Source: Corynespora cassiicola
Taxonomy: Eukaryota > Ascomycota > Dothideomycetes > Pleosporales > Corynesporascaceae
NCBI GenBank assembly: GCA_022059125.1
Contig: JAEUWY010000001.1
Location: 4,712,001-4,776,000, forward strand
Direction: 5' to 3'
DNA: 64,000 nt
Below, in pieces: positions 22,819-31,965 of the stretch. Under the pieces are notes generated by a model. The model searched no databases, was not told the DNA's origin, and saw nothing but the letters and a program-made list of their open reading frames with translations. Within the stretch, counting starts at the first letter, position 1. Each line of letters opens with the position of its first letter. A program made the position numbers and the translations under genes.

Positions 22819-25800
22819 ATGCCCCTTCCTGGCGAAAAGAAACCCGAAAAGAGGAAAATCGAAAAATCCGAGATCAGTTTGCCCATACCCCAAGATCAAG
22901 GCTCACCCGAGCTACAGAATACAGAAGGTACTCCTCGAAGGGGTCCTCGTAACTTGACCCACTCTTCGCATACCGACGATGCTTCCCTTTCTACACCTTA
23001 CAACCTGGATGGATCCTGCTCAGGAATGCTTAATCCACAAGCCAAGATCGAGGAATCCTTTGTAGAAGTTGATTTGAAGTCACCTGATTCAAGAATCCCC
23101 TCGACGATGGGGCGCAACGGACAGGAGCTGTATCATGACTTTGAAAAAGCTCCAAGCACGAGGCTCAACCCATGGGTAGATCAATATGAAAGAGAGAGCG
23201 GTGAGTCTGAGTGCTTGTTCTCGCGCCCCAACAATCAATCTTTAACAGCGTCTTCAGTTCCTCCGCCGAAATATTCAGTCCAACAGACCGATACTGGCTA
23301 TAACAAAGATAAGGAAGAGGATTCATATGAAGGAGTAGAATGTTTTTCTCATAATTCCACCCTACACCCTGCACACTCATCAGCGCATGAACGTGCAGGT
23401 AAGAGAAGCTGTTTGCAGTACTGGGTCATCGCGTTGACAATAGCAACACTGCTACTTAGCTTGTCCACCGCTATTTTATCCACGTACAATTTCAAGGACC
23501 TCGAGCAGATGAAAAATCTCACGAATTGTAACGATGCGAAAGTAAATACAGCCCCGCCGCCCCTTTGTCCTCTTCCCGCCACCATCGCCTCGACTGCGGC
23601 GTGGGCTCCCACTCCAGTCATAACCGTAACAGTCACCAAAGTTATGACTCCTCACGCAACTCATGCACCCACCACAAAGTCATTATCTCCTGTAACGACC
23701 ACTATAAAGATCCCTCCTTCCTCCTTCGACACCCATTTACATACCTTGCTACATCATACATCACCCACAATACACTCGCCAGTCTCGAAATCAGAAACTT
23801 CAATGTCCACTCCAAACCCTCAGAACCCCTTTAGTCCTCAGGATCCCTTTAGTCCCCAGGACAGTCAAGACCACCAGGACCACCAAGACCACCAAGACTC
23901 TGAGAAAATCAAGGAATCTGACCACCCAGACCTCCCTATATACACTCCCCGCAATGACCAACAAGATCCTGGCGCTCCTGAGGATTACTCTGATGCACTA
24001 AAAGACAGAATATTTGCTTCTGAATCGGATTATGGGGACGGCGAAGAAAAAAACTCATATCAAAGTGTAGACCTACATCCCGCGAACACGAACCAAGCTT
24101 CGAATGCTTACGCCTCTGAAACGAAATGGGAAAGCCCATCAGAACCTCGAAAAACCTATGACAGTCCATTTATGAGTCAGCACAGCCATGGATATTCCTC
24201 CTACCCCGTGACAGAGGTACGCCAGGCTAATTGTGCATATGGCGGAGCGCGCAAGAAAAAGCGAGGCTGTTGTTACCCCCTCAATAAAATCTGTCATATA
24301 TTCGGGAAAGTCCTGACTTTCACCGATCGGGTCCGTCAGCTGATCCAATTTGGGCTCGTTGGCCTGATTACTGCCATCCTTATTATCCTTGGCAGCTTTT
24401 TCTGGAATCTGTACCTCAAAATCAGGCCGTTCATAGACAAGATCATGAATCTTGATGATTGGATCAAGCAGCATTTTGATAAAATCATTGGAGAACTCAA
24501 AAAAGACTTGACTGAGGTATACAATGAAGTAAAGAAAAAGGTTGAAGAGATTTACAACGATGTTAAAAACATGATTGATGACGCAGTAACCAAAATTGGG
24601 AATGCGGTTGATGCCGCTAAGAAAAAAATCGACGAGGCCAAGGACAAGGTCGAAGAAGTTTTCAAAAAAGTTGGAGACAAGCTCGGTCTCAAAAGAGACG
24701 AGATAAAGAGTCTTGAGGGCGGTGTCAAGAGTGCGGCCGCCCAAGTTACTCAAGAAGTGCATAAAGCGAAAACCAAGGTGGAGAATCTCTTGGATAAGTT
24801 ACCTTTTAAGGAACGCGAGATATCAAATGACGGCGAGAGTTATTTTTTGCCGCAGCCACCGACCGTCAAAGCCACGGCAACATCGGCGACTGGCCAGTTT
24901 TTTGAAAGGGCACAAGTAGCGGCATTCGATGGAGTCTCAGCATGTTTACCTGCAGTGACATCTCAGATTCTATTGGCTACCTGCACATCATCAAGTGCTC
25001 TCTCAGACAAAACAACAAGCGCGGATGCTGTTTCTACTCTCATAGCTCGCAGCTTCGGGACTCGCAGCTCCACCAACGCATTTGGGGGCATCATGTCGGC
25101 AGCTCACCCGATTTTGGCATGGGTATTACTCATCACAAGTGGCCTCGTCGCGGCAGGTGTTGTTGCGGGGACAGCTGTCCACAAATACCGAAGGACGAGC
25201 CCTCTTTTTGGAAACCAGGAAGACAGAGCGTCGGAGAGCAACGAGGATGTCAAGGAGGTTGCATCTGATTTCTCTTGGGCTAAGCTGGGACCTGAACTGG
25301 AATCTTTTGGAAATGTTGCCAAGTCCGAGCCTGCCTACCCGCCGCGAGATCGAAAAACACGATTCAGTCCGGCTACAATCTTTACTGTTCTCGCCATCGT
25401 CTCACTGTTAGGTCTTGCTTGCGCTCAGGAGCCTGGCCAGCCCGCACTTATATCCGCCGATACCCTCACAACACATCTACCCAGTGCTACATTTACAGCA
25501 GTAGACGACATGAGGAGATCCCACGTCACTGGCCCTACAAATTTTTGGAGTTCGGGAAGTGGTGGCGATCTTGATAAGAGAGGTCTAGATGTGCCATATG
25601 AAAAGCAACACGATAGAGTCACATCCGGAGTTCACGGTGGAGAAAGTGGACCTCAAGAGCAATACACCGAAGGTATAAATGGCATAGAGCAGAGGGATGA
25701 AGCAGCAGATCATCAAGCCACTGCATCGACGGCCAAAAGAGAAACCATAGAGAACAGCTCAAGCAATTCCCTTTTAGAAGATCTTCCCACATTGATTCTT

Positions 25801-27138
25801 AGAATTACAAAGCCTGGCCGTGATGGTGGCAGTGGCAGCGGCCATGGTGGCGACCGCGACCGCGACCGCGGTCATGACGATGATGGAGAGTCCGAAGATA
25901 ACAGCACGAGTGCGACGAGTGCAGGGGCGCATCACGCTAGGATCCCGTTTTGGCTGGTTTTATTTCAGAGTTTCATCAATGCCCTACGACCGAAATCCCA
26001 ATACAAAACTTCGAGTCTTCAACCCATTGAATCGTCAATTCCGATCTCGAACTCCGGCCCGAAAGCCCGTCAATCTGAAATAAGTTATCTGTATGCTTAT
26101 AGTTGGCTACAAGTTTTATCGGCACAGGTCTGCCTTTCTACAGGCGCAAATACTCTGCCTGGACTTTGCAACGAGAAGGCACCCAAATTCCCGGCCACTC
26201 TAAGTAGTTCATGCCCCAAGACGGAATGGAGTGGGTTGAAGAATGCAGGAGATGCCATTTGTGGCGCAGGCAATGCCTCGGGCTCAGGACAGCCACTAAC
26301 TACCTTTTGTCAGTTTTTGAAGAATGTCAATGATGGGGTGAGCCCTATTCATGACTGTACGGGGAGTTCGACAACAAAAGGTCTGGAGGTATCGAGAGCG
26401 CCTCCAAGCGCAATGACTTCTGCGTATATCCTCTCACTCTCAACTTCGATGGTGTCCTCACTGTCCAATCAAGAGGGTGCCTCGTTTTCACCATCTCTAA
26501 CACTTGTCCAGCCGCCGTCTACCACTCCTGTGGGCATCGCGGTGCTACCGTGCACACCATCTGCCCACGCCAATAGCACATATGGCAAAGGAGATAAGAG
26601 AAATTACACGGCCACAAGAGCTGATGCCACTACGATTACCCGGATTCCGCCCTGGAGTGGAGCCGCTACACCCTTGGGCCTTCATGATTGGAAGTTCAGT
26701 TGTCTTTGGGGCGTACCAGCGGCATACAGCGAGGGGGAAGGTATGACAGTTCCTTCCGATCCCATAACCGGTGAACTGACTTTCCAATCGGTCCCTCCGG
26801 ATGGCTCATACCTGGGCGCATGCGAGCGCGGGCTTTATCCAAATGATTTAGGGGTTGCCATCAATTGGGAGTTATTTGACGTTGGTCGAGACGGCCGAGA
26901 GGCAGGAACATCTGTGTTTTGTGGTCGACGGGTAAAGATCTGGGGGAGCACTGGCGACAATCAATCAAAAGAAGCGATTTTTCATATTACTGATCGATGC
27001 CAGTCTTGTCCGCCTAATAACGTGGATATCCAAAATGGAGTCTACTCGATTTTCACGGGCACAGAGGCGGGCCGGATACCAATCACATGGTCTTGGCATC
27101 CTGACAGTGATGATGAGCCGACTAAAGCAGCTGGCTGA
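22819..27138 (+). CDS. Giant multi-helix chimera with C-terminal expansin-like domain
   Basis: A single uninterrupted frame of 1439 codons starting 189 bp after the previous gene. Order: charged disordered N-terminus; membrane helix at about 200-224; Ser/Pro/Thr-rich stalk with NPFSPQD- and DHQ-type tandem repeats (about 335-360); a second strong hydrophobic segment at about 511-535; a long amphipathic region of 11-residue repeats (about 549-668); hydrophobic segments at about 762-790 and 852-872; a stretch with KR dibasic sites and Gly/Asp/Arg-rich low complexity; a weaker hydrophobic segment near 1040; a cysteine-containing region at 1090-1180; and a double-psi beta-barrel at about 1298-1430 with TGELTFQS, LGACE, CGRRVKIWG, ITDRCQSCPPNNVDI and IPITWSW. 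The segment at 852-872, ending LACAQEPG, looks like an internal signal peptide. I do not know this architecture. One gene, or a fusion of two ancestral genes, is possible. Confidence 0.75.
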   Translation: MPLPGEKKPEKRKIEKSEISLPIPQDQGSPELQNTEGTPRRGPRNLTHSSHTDDASLSTPYNLDGSCSGMLNPQAKIEESFVEVDLKSPDSRIPSTMGRNGQELYHDFEKAPSTRLNPWVDQYERESGESECLFSRPNNQSLTASSVPPPKYSVQQTDTGYNKDKEEDSYEGVECFSHNSTLHPAHSSAHERAGKRSCLQYWVIALTIATLLLSLSTAILSTYNFKDLEQMKNLTNCNDAKVNTAPPPLCPLPATIASTAAWAPTPVITVTVTKVMTPHATHAPTTKSLSPVTTTIKIPPSSFDTHLHTLLHHTSPTIHSPVSKSETSMSTPNPQNPFSPQDPFSPQDSQDHQDHQDHQDSEKIKESDHPDLPIYTPRNDQQDPGAPEDYSDALKDRIFASESDYGDGEEKNSYQSVDLHPANTNQASNAYASETKWESPSEPRKTYDSPFMSQHSHGYSSYPVTEVRQANCAYGGARKKKRGCCYPLNKICHIFGKVLTFTDRVRQLIQFGLVGLITAILIILGSFFWNLYLKIRPFIDKIMNLDDWIKQHFDKIIGELKKDLTEVYNEVKKKVEEIYNDVKNMIDDAVTKIGNAVDAAKKKIDEAKDKVEEVFKKVGDKLGLKRDEIKSLEGGVKSAAAQVTQEVHKAKTKVENLLDKLPFKEREISNDGESYFLPQPPTVKATATSATGQFFERAQVAAFDGVSACLPAVTSQILLATCTSSSALSDKTTSADAVSTLIARSFGTRSSTNAFGGIMSAAHPILAWVLLITSGLVAAGVVAGTAVHKYRRTSPLFGNQEDRASESNEDVKEVASDFSWAKLGPELESFGNVAKSEPAYPPRDRKTRFSPATIFTVLAIVSLLGLACAQEPGQPALISADTLTTHLPSATFTAVDDMRRSHVTGPTNFWSSGSGGDLDKRGLDVPYEKQHDRVTSGVHGGESGPQEQYTEGINGIEQRDEAADHQATASTAKRETIENSSSNSLLEDLPTLILRITKPGRDGGSGSGHGGDRDRDRGHDDDGESEDNSTSATSAGAHHARIPFWLVLFQSFINALRPKSQYKTSSLQPIESSIPISNSGPKARQSEISYLYAYSWLQVLSAQVCLSTGANTLPGLCNEKAPKFPATLSSSCPKTEWSGLKNAGDAICGAGNASGSGQPLTTFCQFLKNVNDGVSPIHDCTGSSTTKGLEVSRAPPSAMTSAYILSLSTSMVSSLSNQEGASFSPSLTLVQPPSTTPVGIAVLPCTPSAHANSTYGKGDKRNYTATRADATTITRIPPWSGAATPLGLHDWKFSCLWGVPAAYSEGEGMTVPSDPITGELTFQSVPPDGSYLGACERGLYPNDLGVAINWELFDVGRDGREAGTSVFCGRRVKIWGSTGDNQSKEAIFHITDRCQSCPPNNVDIQNGVYSIFTGTEAGRIPITWSWHPDSDDEPTKAAG
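24463..24693 (+). repeat. Seven tandem 11-residue (hendecad) repeats in the protein
   Basis: Within the 1439-aa protein, residues about 549-625 divide into seven consecutive 11-residue units. Adjacent units include LKKDLTEVYNE and VKKKVEEIYND, which are visibly related. Each unit begins with a hydrophobic residue and is rich in K, E and D. Three further units follow after a 10-residue break (24724-24822). Hendecads form lipid-surface amphipathic helices (apolipoprotein, perilipin, LEA-like) or right-handed coiled coils. Confidence 0.7.
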
Positions 27139-27709
27139 GTTGAAGTTCTCCTATTCTTTCGTTTGCATGTTATTCTTTTGTGTATGCTACCATCAGATAC
27201 CTAATCAATTTTATCTTCTACAAGCTTAAATTCCCTCATGTATCAGGTATTTATTGGCAAAACACGAAGCATAGTACCCAGGTATCCGTCCAGGTAATTT
27301 GAAGGCTACGACAAGTACGTGTAAAGATTTGTCTTCTCCGAAATCGTTTGATTATAGTCGTTCACTCCTTTTTTACTGATGTCTGAATAGACAGGTACCC
27401 AGTATACCTATTTTACAGGGCTGGTACCTACCGGCAGGCAGGTGGGCAGTTGCACCATCACGTGATCATGCGATGATTGGCTCGAGACGCGTAACCCAAG
27501 CTTAGGCCTCACGTCACAGGTGGACGACACTCGCCCCCTCAACAGTCCACATGCGGTTTCCATTCCTGTGGATCCTGTCACTTCAGTACTAATCTAGTTC
27601 CCGTACCACCACGTTTAATACATCTGCGCCGGCGCCCGACTTTAATAACGGTCCGAATGCGCAACTGCAGACTCTTGCACTGTCGCAAGGCAGCAGACAC
27701 TCACCCATC
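27139..27709. other. Intergenic region with a second AGGTACC-rich island
   Basis: 571 bp upstream of the RBR ligase gene. The part at 27280-27470 repeats caggta, ggtaccc and tacct motifs, ends ggcaggcaggtgggcag, and is followed by atcacgtgat. It resembles the island at 16975-17110. Confidence 0.55.
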
Positions 27710-29692
27710 ATGACCTCCGTCTTCTCGTCCCTCGTGCGTCCGCCGAAGCCGCAACGCTCCTTCACCGAACTCCATGCCTCCGCAAACCTCAGTACCCCGC
27801 AACCGCCATCGAAGGATGACGCCGAGGAGCCGAACCTCCGCGAGCTGAATGCCTCTCTTCAGGCCCTCACCGACATTTTCCCTGACATCCAGCCCGAAGT
27901 CTTTCGTGAAATGCTGAGTTCATTCAGTGAGGAGAGCAGGCTTCAGGTGATAACCGAAACCCTGCTGAAGCACGGCGCAAAATGGGTCCGCGGACGCTAC
28001 AGGATGCCTGCCGAGCAGGAGGAGCAGCGAGAGGCGGGCCACAAGTACAAATATCGCAAAGTAGATGACCAGAAAGACACTCGAGGCGTGCCTCTTGCAG
28101 CCGAAGAGACTTTCCGATCTACCATATACAAGGAAGCAGCAAAGGAGGCCCTGTACCAAGAGTTCAAGGGGTTGAGTCACTCCACGATTAAGGCTGTGCT
28201 TGCCGAGTACAACTGGAGCTACTCACAGGCGAGACCCACGCTGCTGGTACTGTCGACTAAGAGTTGGCGGTCTAGCATCACGAATTTCTTCATGCGAAGG
28301 AAGGCTCCAAATGCCAAGGATCATCCTCTTGTCATGTGGCTATCACCAGATTCAAAATCGGGGCGAGGTAGAACTCCGCTCCTGGTTAAAACCAAAAGTA
28401 GGGAGCTAGACCGAGAACTATATGAGAGTCTGATCGTACCAGAGGTTGAAAAGCAACGTAGGGAGCAGATACGTCAGGATTTTGAGACGGCGACGCAGTG
28501 GAATGAAGAGGAAGCAGAAAAGGAGGGCGAGATGTACGACTGCGAGTGCTGCTTTATTCCTAACACGTTGCAGCAAATGTCGACATGCCATGTCGAAGGA
28601 CATTACATCTGTTTTCGATGTATTCGACACGCTGTCAACGCAGCTCTTTACGATCAAGGGTGGGCGCGCAATATCGACACAGAGCTTTGCACCTTGAAAT
28701 GCATAGCGCCCATAACTGATGGTACGGATGACTGTTCTGGCTGCATTCCGCTCGCATTTGTCAAGCGCGCATTACTCGAAGAGAAAGACGGCGAGGACAA
28801 TTACCGAAAACTCCACGAACGCTTTTCCTCAGAGGCTCTCATGAAGTCCCAACTTCCACTCATTCGTTGTCCTTTCTGTTCTTATGCCGAAATCGATGAT
28901 CTCGCACTTCCCGAAACAAATCTCTTTTCTAATCTTCGCTTAAAGAGGCGACCGTTGCTTCTTGCTTCAGTCCCGATTCTTGAATTACTTTGCTTTCAAG
29001 CGGCTCGAGTCGCACTGTCTGGAATCGTTTTGTTCTGTTCCTTTTTTGTGCTTTTGAATTGCGTTTTACCGAAGTCCCTTCCACTTTTTGGACCGGTGCA
29101 ATCCGCGCTCCGCCGAGTACACCTCAAACGCCGCGGCCTTCGCTTCCAGTGTCTCTCGCCAACCTGCGGACGTACATCTTGCCTTGGCTGTTCGGCCCCT
29201 TGGCACGATCCGCATACCTGTTACTCGTCCCAGCTTACTTCCCTTCGTCTCGCTCTCGAACGCGCAACGACAGATGCCGTAAAGCGCACTTGTCCCCAGT
29301 GTAACCTGGGTTTCGTCAAGTCCGAGGGCTGCAACAAGCTTGTGTGTCTCTGCGGCTACTCCATGTGTTATGTCTGCCGCGAGGGTCTTGCTTTGGAGGG
29401 CTATCACCACTTTTGCCAGCATTTCCGGGAGCGTCCTGGCGAGAGGTGCAACGAGTGTACCAAGTGTGATCTATACAGAGTTGAAGACGAAGAGCTAGCT
29501 GTCAAGAGGGCACGCGAAAGGGCTGAAATGGAGTGGTGGGAGCGGCAGGGCGAGGGAAGAGAAGAGGGCCTCAAGAAGGAAGTGGGGAAAGGACTTAAGG
29601 GATTCGAAGAACGCAGTGTCAGGAGGAGGCTAAGGAGTTGGTCAAACTGGGAGGGCTTGATGGAAAAGAGTTTAGACGCCGTCGTGGTATAA
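27710..29692 (+). CDS. RBR-type E3 ubiquitin ligase, RNF216/Triad3-like
   Basis: Single exon, 660 aa, ATG at 27710. A CUE-like helical domain sits near residues 40-95 (LQALTDIFPDIQPEVFREML). RING1 begins at about residue 278 with CECCFIP and continues through the HYICFRC region. An IBR starts at RCPFCSYAEIDD and is interrupted by a hydrophobic stretch (about 410-455) before resuming with FQCLSPTCGRTSCLGC. RING2 reads CPQCNLGFVKSEGCNKLVC, in which the Cys of EGC corresponds to the thioester cysteine of RNF216-type RBRs. The Cys/His-rich C-terminal tail (HHFCQHF, CNECTKCDLY) also matches that subfamily. A charged coiled-coil end follows. The substrate is unknown; the hydrophobic insert could anchor it to membranes. 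Confidence 0.88.
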   Translation: MTSVFSSLVRPPKPQRSFTELHASANLSTPQPPSKDDAEEPNLRELNASLQALTDIFPDIQPEVFREMLSSFSEESRLQVITETLLKHGAKWVRGRYRMPAEQEEQREAGHKYKYRKVDDQKDTRGVPLAAEETFRSTIYKEAAKEALYQEFKGLSHSTIKAVLAEYNWSYSQARPTLLVLSTKSWRSSITNFFMRRKAPNAKDHPLVMWLSPDSKSGRGRTPLLVKTKSRELDRELYESLIVPEVEKQRREQIRQDFETATQWNEEEAEKEGEMYDCECCFIPNTLQQMSTCHVEGHYICFRCIRHAVNAALYDQGWARNIDTELCTLKCIAPITDGTDDCSGCIPLAFVKRALLEEKDGEDNYRKLHERFSSEALMKSQLPLIRCPFCSYAEIDDLALPETNLFSNLRLKRRPLLLASVPILELLCFQAARVALSGIVLFCSFFVLLNCVLPKSLPLFGPVQSALRRVHLKRRGLRFQCLSPTCGRTSCLGCSAPWHDPHTCYSSQLTSLRLALERATTDAVKRTCPQCNLGFVKSEGCNKLVCLCGYSMCYVCREGLALEGYHHFCQHFRERPGERCNECTKCDLYRVEDEELAVKRARERAEMEWWERQGEGREEGLKKEVGKGLKGFEERSVRRRLRSWSNWEGLMEKSLDAVVV

Positions 29693-30199
29693 ATGGGCAG
29701 CATGGCATTATGATTGGCGTTTGGGAAAAGGCCAATGGGAAGCTTAGATGTGACACATCAAGATAAGATACCCGACTCATTGTAGTAGTGCATCTATTGC
29801 GTCAATGCGGATAGCATGTAAAGTTTAATAGTACAGTAATTTTTTTCTACTCATCGTTCATCACGTTGCCATTGAACACAAAGAAAGCACTATTTTTGAT
29901 TGTGACTGTGTCTTTGAATGTGTCACACTTTCATGTGTTAACTTTGAAAAGTGGCTAAGAATCGCGTCAATGCCCTCTTTAGTCACGTTATGTCTATATG
30001 TGACTTTCCACTCCCTGCACGTCTATAAGCGTGATTCTACCTTGATTGGAGTAATCTCTTCATTGATATAAATGATCGAAAGAGTTTCTTGAGATCCCCG
30101 CTATACCACTCTTCCTCAAGTCATCCCATATACAAAGATCATTGAAACACTGAAAAGTGAAACCCCGTACCTTGCAGATTGTTCGAACAGCAACCCAAG
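29693..30199. other. Intergenic region, about 500 bp
   Basis: AT-rich spacer between the RBR ligase and the unknown gene at 30200. It carries several tgtgac/gtcaca-like half-sites around 29905-30005. No gene is seen. Confidence 0.5.
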
Positions 30200-31299
30200 A
30201 TGTCTTCCAGGAAAAACAGGTATGGCTTTGATCTCGGTTGTTCAAACAGCTTAAGAGTTTATGATCCTGGCTCTAATAATACTTGGAATCGAAGTCATGA
30301 AACATCAAATCGAGTATCTCGCCACCAGATGAGAGCGCTCGATAATGTATATAGACCCACCTATCAGGGATACAACCACGGGTACTACAAGGATAGAACG
30401 CTCGAACAACATTTGGCCGAAAAATCGGGCCATAAACACCATAAACAGCGAGAGGATGACCCATGGGTGTGTGATAGTGAAGAGATAGAAGAAAGGGAGC
30501 GAGAGAACCGAGACGGGAATCGCCACAGAAAGGGACGCCGTAAGACGCAAGATCTTGGCAGGGATGATTTAGAAAGAGGGCACACAAGAGGAAGGTCTCA
30601 AGAAAACCGGGATCAGGCACAGAATGTTGTCGTTGTATTCTACGAAGATGATGTACCAGAAAATGCTGACAGTCGGAGGTCGTATGCCAATCCCCTCCGA
30701 GATGCAGGTAGTCGGGGTACACGCAAGGTCACAGCGCATGCAACCAGCGCTCCTACACACAGGTCCCGCGGATCTCGCAGTTCTAAAACGGACGAAACAT
30801 TGAGGGCAGAAAGTGTTCGCAGCAGCGACGTACCTGATATCGCCCAGCCAGAAGCCTATGCTCAATCGCAGGTGGCAACTGAAGTACTTATAGACGAGCT
30901 GGTCCCATTTATGCCACCAATTTTTTATAGTGACCAATGTGATAAGATCTGTTTACGCATCTGCGGTAAGATTTATGCGGAATATTCTTGATTATAACTG
31001 ACGGTTGGATAGAAAAGCTGTCGGCAATCCCTGGGGCGCCGCGATACATCAACGTCACGGAACTGGGACCCAACTTTAAAGCGAGCTGTTGGAGAGACCC
31101 TATTTATCGTAATGCTGGAAGCATACAAGATGCAGAAATAACAGAAGACTTAGACGAACGTTTTGATACGCGCGAAGAGGCTTTAAAGAGCCTAGAAGAA
31201 AATGTAGAGATATGGGTTCTTGATGAACAGAAAAGGATCGAGAGAGAAATGAAGAGAGAGAAGAGGGAGAGGAAGAAAAGATATGAGAACGAGTATTAG
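30200..31299 (+). CDS. Hypothetical charged protein, two exons
   Basis: Exons 30200-30965 and 31013-31299; the intron has donor gtaaga, branch ataactgac and acceptor gatag. The product is 350 aa. An earlier in-frame TTG is not used as start. The first 230 residues are strongly hydrophilic, rich in Arg, Ser, Asp and His (HKHHKQRED, EERERENRDGNRHRKGRR) and probably disordered. A more ordered middle, about residues 225-290, contains LVPFMPPIF, a CDKICLRIC cysteine cluster across the intron and YINVTELGPNF. The C-terminus is a Lys/Glu/Arg coiled coil ending in a poly-basic tail. I recognise no domain. A nuclear or RNA-linked role would be a guess only. Confidence 0.6.
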
Positions 31300-31965
31300 G
31301 GCAATAGAGACTGTGAACGATTAAAACCAAGGTTGCTACTCTTCCCGAGTTTACCCTCAATAGTCGAGACTTGATAAAATAATCGTCAAAGGCGTTGAGG
31401 TGGTGTTCCACGGTTCATATGCCCCAACACACAAATGATGGGACATCCAAAAGGCCATAAAATAGCTTTGCCGTCACCCTCAATAGAAAACACCATTGCG
31501 AACAACACGTCTTGAGCGTGCAACGCTAACAAGGCTAGAATTTGACTCACTTGATTTTAATCATGTTCTGTCTCATCATATCTCCAAAAGAGAACCCACA
31601 GTGCTTCTATCTTCAACAAGGAAATGTATTGACTTGATGTTGATGCTGGCAACAATCTGGCGTTGCTCAGCAATCACATATTGCTGTATTAGAAAATCGC
31701 TGTCCCGCAGTGCGGAAATATGAAGCACTTTCTGTCTCGCTGTACTGACCAAAATCTCAAAATACCGCCCATCATATCCATCATCGTTGAAATGCTCGCT
31801 ATGCTCACCAATACAGTAAGAGAAGTTTAACCCTATGCATGAATTCTTGCTCCAGCCGTTGCTTACTGGAAAGAAAAAAAGCCGAGGCCATGAACCCCCT
31901 CATAAGGCATTCAAAATAAATAAACGAAGCCACACGAGGAATGTTCGAATATCAGAAAAGGCGCA
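31300..31965. other. Intergenic region between convergent genes, 666 bp
   Basis: Spacer between the 3' ends of the hypothetical gene (+) and the receptor gene (-). It is AT-rich and holds no supported coding frame. Confidence 0.55.
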
